Under the pieces are notes generated by a model. The model was given only the letters and a program-made list of their open reading frames with translations, had not been told where the DNA came from and did no database searches. A program made the translations under genes and the position numbers. Positions 7,035-14,258 of a stretch of 14,258 nucleotides of DNA are shown here, in pieces. Source of the stretch: Phycisphaeraceae bacterium (GTDB lineage Bacteria > Planctomycetota > Phycisphaerae > Phycisphaerales > Phycisphaeraceae); assembly GCA_020851395.1 (NCBI GenBank), contig JADZCW010000161.1:1-14258 (forward strand). Reading direction: 5' to 3'. Each line of letters opens with the position of its first letter. The stretch's first letter is position 1.

Positions 7035-8573
7035 ATGCGCAAGACTTCGTGGTACCTGCCGGCCTGCCTGGTAATCGTGGCGGCGGCGGACGTGCTCTTC
7101 TACCGGCACGTACTGGGCTGGACGGTCGGTGCGTTCGCGGTGCTGCTGCTGCTCGTGGCGCTGGCGCGCGGGGGTGGGCCGCACTCGAGGATGGGGTGGG
7201 TGTTGTCGCTGGGCATCCTTGGCCTGGGCGTGGCGGGGGCGCTGAGCGTCAACTGGCGAGTCGGCGTGCTGAGCGCGGCGGGGCTGATGTCCCTGGTGAT
7301 GATCCGCCGGCAGGGACGGGGTGGACGGATCTCACGCTGGGTGCTGCGGGCGGTGGAGTTCAGCGTGCAGACGCCGTTCAAGCCGCTGCGTGACCTGTGG
7401 ATCACCTGCAAGTTCGCCCAGCGGCGCGGCGAACACCCGCTGAGCGTGTTCCGGGGGGTGCTGACGTGGGGGATCCCGCTGGTGCTGACGGGGTTCTTCC
7501 TGCTGCTGTTCAACGAGGCCAACCCGATCATCCACCGCTATCTGCGATGGGTCTGGGACAATCTCTATGACTGGCTGAAGGACCTGATCGCGATCGATCG
7601 CTGGTTCCTCTGGGCGGTGGTGGCCCTGGGGGTGTGGGCGCTCCTGCGTCTGCGGACGATCTCGCCGGCCAAGTCACGCCGGACGATCGTCATCCCGATG
7701 CCGGCGATCCAGGACAAGCTGACGCTGACGGTGATCGTGCACTGCCTGGTGCTGTTCAACGTGCTGTTCGCCGTGCAGACGATCATGGACTTGGTCTATC
7801 TCTGGGCGGGGATGACGCTGCCGGCGGGGATGACCTACGCCCAGTACGCGCACCGCGGGGCGTACCCGCTGGTGGTCGCGGCGCTGTTGGCGGGGGCGTT
7901 CGTGTTCGTCACGTTCTCGCCCAGCAGCCCGGCGGACAAGAGCCCGCTGGCCCGGCGGCTGGTCTACCTCTGGATCGCGCAGAACATCCTGCTGACCTTC
8001 ACGGCCGCATGGCGGCTGGATCTTTATGTCGATTTCTATTCGCTGTCGCGCTGGCGGGTGGCGGCGGCGTTCTGGCTGGTGCTGGTGGCGCTGGGGCTGG
8101 TGTGGATCATCGTGCGGCTGGTCCGCCGGCTGCCCAACGAGTGGCTGATCCGGGCCAACGCCCTGACGCTGACGGCGATGCTCTACGCGGCGGCGTTCGT
8201 GGACTTCGACTTCGCCATCGCCTGGTACAACGTCAGGCACTGCCGGGAGATCAACGGCACGAGCGAGCCGATCGACCTGTGCTACCTTCACAAGCTCGGG
8301 CCGAGCGCCATCCCGGCGGTCGCGTGGCTGAGGGAGCACGCCAAAGACCGGGAGATCCAGGCCCAGGCTGGGTTCGTGCAGTTCAACATGCAGGACGACC
8401 TGCGCATGAAGCTCAAGGACTGGCGCGGCTGGACCTACCTGCGTTGGCGGATCAACCGGGATTACCCGCCCATCACGCCCCCGGACCCATCACGACCGCT
8501 GCCACAGCAGCGTCCGGAGCGTGAGATGATTCCCACCAACCCAGAGAGGCTAAACAGGCTGCTGCATGAGTGA
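7035..8573 (+). CDS. Polytopic membrane protein, DUF4153/DUF4173 type
   Basis: A 512-residue integral membrane protein with about ten hydrophobic segments, roughly at 8-23, 27-44, 55-72, 76-90, 144-162, 188-206, 230-252, 275-293, 308-326, 343-362 and 375-393. The segment YLWAGMTLPAGMTYAQYAHR (255-274), continuing into GAYPLVVAALLAG, is the hallmark of the DUF4153/DUF4173 family of bacterial membrane proteins of unknown function. The last 120 residues (HCREINGTSEPIDLCYLHKLG onward) are soluble and end in a Pro/Arg-rich tail. ATG 7035 follows CGGAG by 8 bases and starts directly before the first hydrophobic segment. It stands alone behind the terminator of the lipoprotein gene. The family is fairly sure; no function can be assigned. 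Confidence 0.88.
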   Translation: MRKTSWYLPACLVIVAAADVLFYRHVLGWTVGAFAVLLLLVALARGGGPHSRMGWVLSLGILGLGVAGALSVNWRVGVLSAAGLMSLVMIRRQGRGGRISRWVLRAVEFSVQTPFKPLRDLWITCKFAQRRGEHPLSVFRGVLTWGIPLVLTGFFLLLFNEANPIIHRYLRWVWDNLYDWLKDLIAIDRWFLWAVVALGVWALLRLRTISPAKSRRTIVIPMPAIQDKLTLTVIVHCLVLFNVLFAVQTIMDLVYLWAGMTLPAGMTYAQYAHRGAYPLVVAALLAGAFVFVTFSPSSPADKSPLARRLVYLWIAQNILLTFTAAWRLDLYVDFYSLSRWRVAAAFWLVLVALGLVWIIVRLVRRLPNEWLIRANALTLTAMLYAAAFVDFDFAIAWYNVRHCREINGTSEPIDLCYLHKLGPSAIPAVAWLREHAKDREIQAQAGFVQFNMQDDLRMKLKDWRGWTYLRWRINRDYPPITPPDPSRPLPQQRPEREMIPTNPERLNRLLHE

Positions 8574-8600
8574 AAAAAACCCAGGCATCGGCAGCCTGGG
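8573..8600 (-). terminator. Rho-independent terminator of the GH57 gene
   Basis: On the minus strand CCCAGGC pairs with GCCTGGG (7 bp, 7-base loop), followed by seven T. The T-run overlaps the last base of the stop codon of the convergent plus-strand gene, so the two genes end almost on top of each other. On the plus strand no T-run follows the hairpin. Confidence 0.85.
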
Positions 8601-8651
8601 CCTGAATCGTGTGCAGTGTGTCTTGGCTTCCGACTCGCACTTCCGGGGGGG

Positions 8652-10364
8652 CTACATCGCCCACCACTTGAGGTCGATGTTGGGGAAGATCACGTCGTGG
8701 ACCTCGGCGTCCTTGACCTCGAACTGCTCGATCTCGTTGAGCTTGCCCAGGTAGGCCGTGTCGTGGGCAGCCCGCTCAGCCAGGTCCAGCAGGACCTCGT
8801 AGCGTGCGACGTGCTGCATGAAGCGTTTGATGGCGTAGTCGATCGACTGGCCGCGGGTGATGTTGAACTGCCAGTCGCTGGCCTGGAGCAGGAGCAGCTC
8901 GCGGGCGGCCTTCTTGAGCAGCTCCTCGACCTGCTTGTTGGTCTGCCAGGACAGCTCGCAGGTGAGCTTGCCGAACATCGCCTCGCAGCGGTACTCGATG
9001 TCCCACATCCAGTTGACCTGCGGGTTGGCCCAGACGCGGTGGTCGCCGCCGTCGCCCCAGGAGCCCTCGGGGATGGAGACGACCTTGTCCGGCGGGTGGT
9101 TGTGCAGGTATTCCTCGGACGTGACGACGTCGACGTCCGGGTCGGAGTTGAGCGAGAGCATCACGTCGCGGAGGAAGCGGACGCCCTCGAACCACCAGTG
9201 GCCGAAGAGCTCGGCGTCGAAGCAGGCGACGCAGACGCCGTGCCGGCCCGTGCGGTTGTGATAGTCCCACAAGCGGGCGCGGACGAAGTTGACGAAGTGC
9301 GAGGCGTGCTCGTGCAGCTTGCCGGGCACGTTCTCGGGGTAGTAGAGGTGCTTGTCGCCGAGGTCGACCTTGTTCCCGGTGATCTTCCAGTAGCGCAGGC
9401 CTCGCTTGGCGCCCCACTTCTTGTGGAACTCGAGGTAGACGCCGTCGGCCGGGTAGCCGATGGCGCCGGACCAGACCTGCTGACACACCCCCGGGTCGCG
9501 TCCGAAGACCGAGACGCGGGCCAGGCCCGTGCCGTCGCTGTTAAGGCCCTGGGGTTCGTGCACGCTCTTCCAGCCGCGCGAGGCGTACTTCTCGCCCTCG
9601 TCCCAGGCGACCTTCCACCACTGGCCGTCGTTGAAGACCTGCTCGCTGTTGCTGCCCTCGATCAGGTGGTGCTCGAGGAAGAAGTGGTTGATCGTCTCGT
9701 CGGCGACGAGGTGCTCGATGCCGATCCTGCCGCCCTTGCCCGCCCAATGATTCGGGGAGTTCCAGTTCCCGCCGGGGCGGTAGGCGCATTCGGGCAGCCA
9801 CATGCCCGTGGGCTTAAAGCCCAGGATGCGGTGCGAGGAGGAGAGGCCCGCGCGGAGCTGAGCGCGGATCGACGCATCCTCATAGAGCAGGGGCAGGTAG
9901 GCGTGCGTGGCGGCGGAGGTGAGGATCTCGATCAGACCCGCCCGGGCCCGCTCGGCATAGGCGGCGGGGATGTCGCGTTTGATGGCGGCGAACTGCTGGC
10001 CGAGCTTGGTGAACCATTCGACCCACTGGTCGGCCAGGTACATCATGTGGCCGTTGCCGAACGACTCGAAGTCCTTGCGGTCCTGGCGGGCGCGCTCGAT
10101 GCGGTCCTTGAGGTAATGCTCGAAGCCCTTCTTAAAATGTTCGTGGGCGAGCTGTTCGAGCAGGACGGGCGTCAGGCCCATGACCAGGCGGGGCTTGCAG
10201 TTGAAGTAGACGCACTCGTCGATCATGGCCAGGATCGGCAGGTACGTCTCGGCGGCGGCCTCGTAGAGCCAGTCCTCGCCGTGCGGCCAGATGCCGTGGC
10301 GCAGGACGTAGGGCAGGTGGCCGTGCAGGACCAGGCAGAAGCTTCCTATGCTCATGATCGTCAT
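8652..10364 (-). CDS. GH57 1,4-alpha-glucan branching enzyme
   Basis: A 570-residue cytoplasmic enzyme of glycoside hydrolase family 57. It opens with FCLVLHGHLPYVLRHG (9-24), the usual GH57 N-terminal strand with its HxH-type motif. GMWLPECAY (187-195) supplies the catalytic nucleophile Glu192, and ACFDAELFGHWWFEG (380-394) supplies the acid/base Asp383. YPADGVYLEFHKKWG (304-318) and the length of about 530-570 residues point to the branching-enzyme subgroup (TK1436-like) rather than to amylases. The predicted reaction moves an alpha-1,4-glucan piece to an alpha-1,6 branch in glycogen synthesis. The C-terminal part (about 470-540) is helical, as in GH57 branching enzymes. The start is ATG 10364 or the in-frame ATG 10355; neither has a clear ribosome site. 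No other glycogen gene is adjacent, and it is divergent from murC. Hydrolytic GH57 activity remains possible. Confidence 0.93.
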   Translation of the reverse strand: MTIMSIGSFCLVLHGHLPYVLRHGIWPHGEDWLYEAAAETYLPILAMIDECVYFNCKPRLVMGLTPVLLEQLAHEHFKKGFEHYLKDRIERARQDRKDFESFGNGHMMYLADQWVEWFTKLGQQFAAIKRDIPAAYAERARAGLIEILTSAATHAYLPLLYEDASIRAQLRAGLSSSHRILGFKPTGMWLPECAYRPGGNWNSPNHWAGKGGRIGIEHLVADETINHFFLEHHLIEGSNSEQVFNDGQWWKVAWDEGEKYASRGWKSVHEPQGLNSDGTGLARVSVFGRDPGVCQQVWSGAIGYPADGVYLEFHKKWGAKRGLRYWKITGNKVDLGDKHLYYPENVPGKLHEHASHFVNFVRARLWDYHNRTGRHGVCVACFDAELFGHWWFEGVRFLRDVMLSLNSDPDVDVVTSEEYLHNHPPDKVVSIPEGSWGDGGDHRVWANPQVNWMWDIEYRCEAMFGKLTCELSWQTNKQVEELLKKAARELLLLQASDWQFNITRGQSIDYAIKRFMQHVARYEVLLDLAERAAHDTAYLGKLNEIEQFEVKDAEVHDVIFPNIDLKWWAM

Positions 10365-10461
10365 GGTAGCCGACGAGTCTCAGAACGCCAGTCGTATAAA
10401 ACTGCATTCCGCAAGCCGATCTGTTCGATTTCACCTGCACAGGACGATCCGTTCCCGTGCC

Positions 10462-10467
10462 TAATAT
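10462..10467 (+). promoter_or_regulatory. Candidate -10 element for murC
   Basis: TAATAT lies 18 bases before ATG 10486, with no good -35. If used, transcription would start around 10474 and the leader would be about a dozen bases, agreeing with the lack of a ribosome site. It would also rule out the upstream TTG (10468) as start codon. Tentative. Confidence 0.3.
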
Positions 10468-10485
10468 TTGAGCGTTTGTTCCACT

Positions 10486-11961
10486 ATGAATCTCACACTC
10501 AACCTCGCCCCGTCACCCTCCATGAGCGGTTCCCAGGTCAACAGTCCATCTCGGAGCATCCCGCTGGCGCGGCAGCGCGTCCATTTTGTGGGCGTCGGCG
10601 GCTGCGGCATGTCGGGCCTGGCGCGCATGGCCGGCCAGGCCGGCGCGCGATGCAGCGGGTCGGATATGTCTAACTCGTCGACGGTGGCTGACCTGGTGGC
10701 CCACGGCATCGCGGTCAACCTCCAACAGACGGCCGCGAGCCTGCCCGAGGCGGACCTGGTGGTGATCTCGGCCGCGATTCCAGCCATGCACCCGGAGGTC
10801 GTCGAGGCGCACAAGCGCGGCATCCCCGTCCTTAAGTACGCTCAGATGCTCGGCCGACTGATGGCGGACCGTACGGGCATCGCGGTGGCCGGCACGCACG
10901 GCAAGAGCTCGACGACCTCGATGCTCGGGCATGTGCTGATCCAGGCTGGGCTCGACCCGTCGGTGATCGTCGGGGCGAATTGCCCGCAGATCGGCGGCGG
11001 GTGGCGGCTCGGCGCGTCCGATAAGCTTGTCGTCGAGGCCTGCGAGTTCGACCGGTCCTTCCACAACTATCACCCGAAGCTGGCGGCCATCCTCAACATC
11101 GAGGAGGACCACCTGGACGTCTACCCCAACCTCGAGGCCATCGTCGAGTCGTTCCGGGTCTTCGCCCACAACGTCCACCCCGAGGGCCTGCTCTTAATCA
11201 ACCACGAGATGCCCCACCGGCTGACCGTGACGGCCGGGCTGAGCTGCCGGGTCGAGACGATCGGCTTCGCCCCGCAGGCGGACTGGGAGGTCAACCTCGA
11301 CCAGCGCTCGATGAGCAGCGAGTCGGCCGGCCCCCGCCGGCCGCGGGCCATCCTCCACCACCGCGGCCAGCGCGTGGCGGAGTGGCTGAGCCCCCTGCCG
11401 GGGGACCACATGGCGTACAACGCCGCCGCGGCGGGCATCCTCGCCCACCAGCTCGGGGCGAGTTGGGACGCCATCACGCCTGCCCTGGAGAAATTCCAGG
11501 GGCTCGAACGGCGGATGCAGCGCATCGGCCAGCGATCTCTGACCGGCGGCGAGGTCACCGTCGTCGACGACTACGGCCACCACCCGACCGAGATCGACAC
11601 GACGCTGCGCGCCCTGCGCCGGCATTACCAGCCGCAGCGCCTGATCTGCGTCTTCCAGCCGCACCAGCACTCGCGCACGCGGTTCCTGCTCGATCAGTTC
11701 GCCGCCTCCTTCTCCGAGGCCGACATCGTCATCGTCCCGCAGATCTACTTCGTCCGCGACTCCGAGCAGGAGCGGCAGGCCGTCAGCGCAGCCGACCTGG
11801 TCGACCGCCTCCGCAAGCGCGGCCGGCAGGCGCTGCACGTGCACCCGCTGGCGGCGATCGTCGAGCAGCTCGAGAACATCTGCCGGCCGGGCGACCTCTT
11901 GGTGACGATGGGGGCGGGCGACGTGTGGAAGGTGGCGAGGGATTACTTGGCTCAGGGGTAA
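10486..11961 (+). CDS. murC: UDP-N-acetylmuramate--L-alanine ligase (MurC)
   Basis: A 491-residue cytoplasmic Mur ligase that joins L-alanine to UDP-MurNAc with ATP, the first peptide step of peptidoglycan synthesis. Numbered from ATG 10486: the Rossmann UDP-binding loop FVGVGGCGMSGLA (34-46), the ATP P-loop GTHGKSSTTS (136-145), ACEFDRSF (185-192), NIEEDHLD (204-211), and in the C-terminal domain DDYGHHPTEI, FQPHQHSRT and MGAGDVWK. DDYGHHPTEI and HQHSRT are characteristic of MurC rather than MurD/E/F. The P-loop has Ser after GK instead of the common Thr-Thr run. The start is uncertain: TTG 10468, ATG 10486 or ATG 10522; none has a ribosome site. About 25 residues precede the first conserved motif. 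It stands alone, without other mur genes next to it, and is divergent from the GH57 gene. The presence of MurC indicates a peptidoglycan wall. Confidence 0.95.
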   Translation: MNLTLNLAPSPSMSGSQVNSPSRSIPLARQRVHFVGVGGCGMSGLARMAGQAGARCSGSDMSNSSTVADLVAHGIAVNLQQTAASLPEADLVVISAAIPAMHPEVVEAHKRGIPVLKYAQMLGRLMADRTGIAVAGTHGKSSTTSMLGHVLIQAGLDPSVIVGANCPQIGGGWRLGASDKLVVEACEFDRSFHNYHPKLAAILNIEEDHLDVYPNLEAIVESFRVFAHNVHPEGLLLINHEMPHRLTVTAGLSCRVETIGFAPQADWEVNLDQRSMSSESAGPRRPRAILHHRGQRVAEWLSPLPGDHMAYNAAAAGILAHQLGASWDAITPALEKFQGLERRMQRIGQRSLTGGEVTVVDDYGHHPTEIDTTLRALRRHYQPQRLICVFQPHQHSRTRFLLDQFAASFSEADIVIVPQIYFVRDSEQERQAVSAADLVDRLRKRGRQALHVHPLAAIVEQLENICRPGDLLVTMGAGDVWKVARDYLAQG

Positions 11962-12060
11962 GATGGCCATGGGTTACGTTCAGCCCACTCCATCGTTACC
12001 TTAGACAAATCGCGCCTGGTGTACACCAAACAAATCATCCGCGGAGAGGCCTTGCTCGAT
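11962..12060. other. Short gap between murC and the convergent nuclease gene
   Basis: Composition already falls below that of murC here. It contains a 12-bp perfect palindrome TGGTGTACACCA (12017-12028) but no T-run on either side, so no intrinsic terminator is evident for either convergent gene. I see no gene, integrase-type repeat or insertion-sequence end. Confidence 0.4.
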
Positions 12061-13599
12061 CTAACTCCGTTTATCTCCGACTGACACCCCTACAGCAGCG
12101 AACACCTGTGAAAACGCGTGTTCGAGCAGCTCAGACTTTGGCACTTCCCCGCACTCTTTTAATTCATGACCGCAGAACGAGTCCCAGTCACCCACAACGT
12201 GATAATTCTGCTGCTCTTTCTCATTGTAGAGCGACTCGAACGTAGCATTCTTTGCAGACATTAGTTTGACAAGCGCCTCAAGAGTTCCAATTGGAATAAT
12301 AACAGGGGGCGCCTTTAGTTGCGTACCAGGATAGATAGGTGGTTTCAATTTGTCGGAGGCACGGCTCAATAGTAGTTGACGATACCACGACGAATTGGCA
12401 AATGGTAAATCACCAAATGTGACAATAATACCATAACACGGTTTTCCAGATTCTATTTTAAGACTATTTAGTCGCCCTTCTTTCAGGTCATATGCTGTAG
12501 AATATAGTTGCTCAGTTGCCTCCACAATCTTACCCGTTGAATTGTCACAGACGATGGCGTTTTCTGTCAGATTGTTCGCGATAAATGATGTGGCCTTACA
12601 CTCCACGAGTAGAATCTCATCGTTACTTTCAATTAAAAGATCGCAGCTTTTTGATCGTGCGGCGTGCCTTAAGTCTTTCTCCGACACAATGCGCCGCTTA
12701 GGAGCCAACTCGCTTGTTAATTCCCCAACATACTGTTCGAAGCTTCGGCCAAACTCTTGACCAAAATGCTCACATTGTCGACATAAACGATATAGCCCTT
12801 GAATGCAATGCCGAAAGACAAGATCCGGTAATGGAGCTAAGTGGACTCCTTTTCCGAGATCCATCAAAGGTGTTTCGAGAAAGGCTGACCTGAGACAACC
12901 ATAAAAGAATGGCGATATATCGTTTCGTACCTCAAGGAATCTTTTTCCAATATCCCTTGGCGCTAGGCTTGACGCGGCATAGTATTGGCTTATTTGGTGC
13001 GGATCGATTTTGATCAACTTGCATGACCTGATTGCATCTTCAACCACTCGTGACTTGTGGTCGGTAGATGCACACACATACGAAGCTAAGCTGATACATA
13101 TCCAGTTGGCGATGGTAACGCCAAACTGCGATAGGAATGTGGCAGGTGTTCTTTTGACATGGGAACTTGTTACAAATAATCGCCACGCTCTCGCCAGCTC
13201 ATTTTTTGAGGGACCGTATTGCAGTTCAAGTTGCTCGCGATGCAACAACCGTGCGAAGTGATCTATATTGCTATACGCTGCGCTGTCCAACAGTGGGTCA
13301 TTAAACCCATGATACGTGTTCATTATTTTTCGAAAAGAATCAAATGTAACAGGCGCATGGTTTGAAGACCATGTGTACGCACAATTAGCTTCAAGTGAAT
13401 GCAGCAACCAATGATATGGAGATTGCCGAAACGCCGCTATGTCATTTTCCACAAGCCGGATTCGATCTACAATATAATAGCCATAGTCTTCTGGGCTGTG
13501 CCGCTTTATGGCCAACCTAAGTTTGTCGTAGAATTCTCTAACCTGACGGTCTGACTTTGCGTGATCGCTACTTACATGGCTGTCCCCGGCAGTCATCAT
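12061..13599 (-). CDS. Putative PD-(D/E)XK nuclease, AT-rich acquired gene of unknown family
   Basis: A 512-residue soluble protein that I do not recognise as a named family. Its C-terminal half carries a PD-(D/E)XK signature: a helix GRSFEQYVGELTS (284-296, Glu288), then CDLLIES (319-325, Asp320), a strand into LVECKAT (331-337, Glu333 and Lys335), and a later helix EATEQLYSTAYD (360-371, Gln364). The spacing of Asp, Glu-x-Lys and the trailing Gln is that of the nuclease core. The N-terminal 280 residues look mainly helical, have no membrane segment, and match no domain I know; Cys267, Cys273 and Cys276 lie close together but do not form an obvious zinc site. The start ATG 13599 follows GAGG by 5 bases; the next codon is also ATG. 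Base composition is far lower in G+C than both neighbours, suggesting transfer. It starts 24 bases after the stop of the deoxyhypusine-synthase-like gene on the same strand. A defence or restriction role is inferred, not shown. Confidence 0.8.
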   Translation of the reverse strand: MMTAGDSHVSSDHAKSDRQVREFYDKLRLAIKRHSPEDYGYYIVDRIRLVENDIAAFRQSPYHWLLHSLEANCAYTWSSNHAPVTFDSFRKIMNTYHGFNDPLLDSAAYSNIDHFARLLHREQLELQYGPSKNELARAWRLFVTSSHVKRTPATFLSQFGVTIANWICISLASYVCASTDHKSRVVEDAIRSCKLIKIDPHQISQYYAASSLAPRDIGKRFLEVRNDISPFFYGCLRSAFLETPLMDLGKGVHLAPLPDLVFRHCIQGLYRLCRQCEHFGQEFGRSFEQYVGELTSELAPKRRIVSEKDLRHAARSKSCDLLIESNDEILLVECKATSFIANNLTENAIVCDNSTGKIVEATEQLYSTAYDLKEGRLNSLKIESGKPCYGIIVTFGDLPFANSSWYRQLLLSRASDKLKPPIYPGTQLKAPPVIIPIGTLEALVKLMSAKNATFESLYNEKEQQNYHVVGDWDSFCGHELKECGEVPKSELLEHAFSQVFAAVGVSVGDKRS

Positions 13600-13623
13600 A
13601 CGGCCTCTATTGTTGTCTCGAAG

Positions 13624-14258
13624 TTAGTCCCCCAGCACGTACGAGAACATCAGCGGGGCGACGATCGTCGCGTCGGACTGGATCATGAACTTGGGCGTCT
13701 GGGCGTTGAGCTTGCCCCAGGTGATCTTCTCGTTGGGCACGGCCCCGGAGTAGCCGCCGTAGCTGGTCACGGCGTCGGAGATCTGGCAGAAGTAGCCCCA
13801 GAAGGGCGCGTCCTCGCGCTCGAGGTCCTGGATGATCAGCGGCACCGAGCAGATGGCGAAGTCGCCGGCGATGCCCCCGCCGACCTGGAAGAAGCCGATG
13901 CTGGGCTTGTCCGTGCCGGCGTTGCAGTTCTTGAGGTACCACTCGACCAGGGCCTGCATCTGCTCCGTGCCGGTCTTGACGCACTGGTGGTGCGGGACGA
14001 CGCCCTGGATGACACGGGCGGCGAAGAAGTTGCCGGTGGTCGAATCCTCCCAGCCGGGGGTGAAGACGGGGATGTTCTTCTCGGCCGCGGCGAGCAGCCA
14101 GGAGTAGTCGGCCGGGAGCTGGTAGTGCTGTTTGAGGTCCGGCTCGCGGACGACGTCCATCATGATCTGGCTGGGGAAGTAGCGTTTGTTCTCCTGGCAG
14201 GCCTTCTGCCAGCGGGCGATCAGGCGCTTCTCGATGTGGCGCATGATCGTCTCGGGGA
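13624..14258 (-). CDS. Deoxyhypusine synthase-like protein (partial, N-terminus beyond window)
   Basis: The frame is open at the right edge; the ATG at 14244 is internal, since family members have about 330-370 residues and only about 210 are seen. Numbered from that Met: NIPVFTPGWEDSTTGNFF (57-74), the NAD-site glycine motif FQVGGGIAGDF (119-129), YFCQISDA (151-158), SGAVPNEKITWGKL (166-179) and SDATIVAPLMF (190-200). Lys178 in TWGKL aligns with the lysine that forms the enzyme-imine intermediate in human deoxyhypusine synthase (K329). The histidine found after GGG in the human enzyme (KHH motif) is replaced by a GDF sequence. Bacteria lack eIF5A, so this NAD-dependent family is expected to act on a free polyamine, as in the homospermidine-forming members, or on an unknown acceptor. 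The stop is followed closely by the AT-rich nuclease gene on the same strand. Confidence 0.9.
   Translation of the reverse strand, partial: PETIMRHIEKRLIARWQKACQENKRYFPSQIMMDVVREPDLKQHYQLPADYSWLLAAAEKNIPVFTPGWEDSTTGNFFAARVIQGVVPHHQCVKTGTEQMQALVEWYLKNCNAGTDKPSIGFFQVGGGIAGDFAICSVPLIIQDLEREDAPFWGYFCQISDAVTSYGGYSGAVPNEKITWGKLNAQTPKFMIQSDATIVAPLMFSYVLGD

Noticed and set aside
5597..7042. A 481-codon open frame antisense to the lipoprotein gene
   Set aside because: Val/Arg/Asp-rich shadow that runs through a strong terminator and a leader region; no motif.
8616..10673. A 685-codon open frame antisense to the GH57 gene
   Set aside because: Its product is low-complexity Val/Ala/Leu/Asp-rich with no family likeness, and it lies opposite a clear GH57 enzyme. 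In GC-rich DNA such long antisense frames arise from codon bias.
12017..12028. 12-bp perfect palindrome TGGTGTACACCA near the island edge, as a possible attachment or operator site
   Set aside because: About three such palindromes are expected by chance in 14 kb, and no second copy is seen at the other edge of the island.
12041..13615. GAGGCC near the left edge and GGCCTC near the right edge of the AT-rich island, as inverted repeats of a mobile element
   Set aside because: Only six matching bases with no extension, no target duplication and no transposase; chance is sufficient.
1..14258. CRISPR arrays, insertion sequences and rRNA genes
   Set aside because: No regularly spaced repeats, no transposase reading frame and no rRNA-like stretch were seen on either strand.

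Overview
The window is GC-rich (one hand-counted 60-base stretch inside murC is about 63% G+C) and tightly packed. The gene content suggests a bacterium of the Planctomycetes (PVC) group, perhaps Phycisphaerae: a glycine-rich single-RRM RNA-binding protein, a GH57 glucan-branching enzyme, a bacterial deoxyhypusine-synthase-like protein, a lipoprotein of the royal-jelly/Yellow family, and many genes without a good Shine-Dalgarno sequence. The organism is inferred from this mix; there is no rRNA in the window.

Layout from left to right. A minus-strand pair at the left edge: a GT39-type membrane glycosyltransferase (689-2767) followed after 10 bases by a membrane-anchored alpha/beta hydrolase cut by the window edge. 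Then a plus-strand RRM protein (3088-3456) with a long leader and a strong terminator that may also serve the convergent minus-strand K+/H+ antiporter (3690-5165). A minus-strand tRNA-Glu(CTC) with its own promoter candidate and a clear intrinsic terminator lies at 5337-5555. Next come two plus-strand genes, a Yellow/MRJP-like lipoprotein (5633-6802, terminated at 6834-6862) and a polytopic DUF4153/DUF4173-type membrane protein (7035-8573). A minus-strand GH57 branching enzyme (8652-10364) is divergent from plus-strand murC (10486-11961).

The right end is the accessory part. Between murC and a minus-strand deoxyhypusine-synthase-like gene (13624 to the right edge) sits one AT-rich gene (12061-13599). 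It codes for a 512-residue protein whose C-terminal half carries a PD-(D/E)XK nuclease signature (E288, D320, E333-x-K335, Q364) behind a long unrecognised N-terminal half. Its base composition (35-43% G+C in sampled stretches) differs sharply from both neighbours. It fills the gap between two convergent housekeeping genes and begins 24 bases downstream of the deoxyhypusine-synthase-like stop codon. The best reading is a horizontally acquired stand-alone nuclease, possibly a defence effector. This is the most interesting object in the window; the remaining genes are ordinary chromosomal genes.
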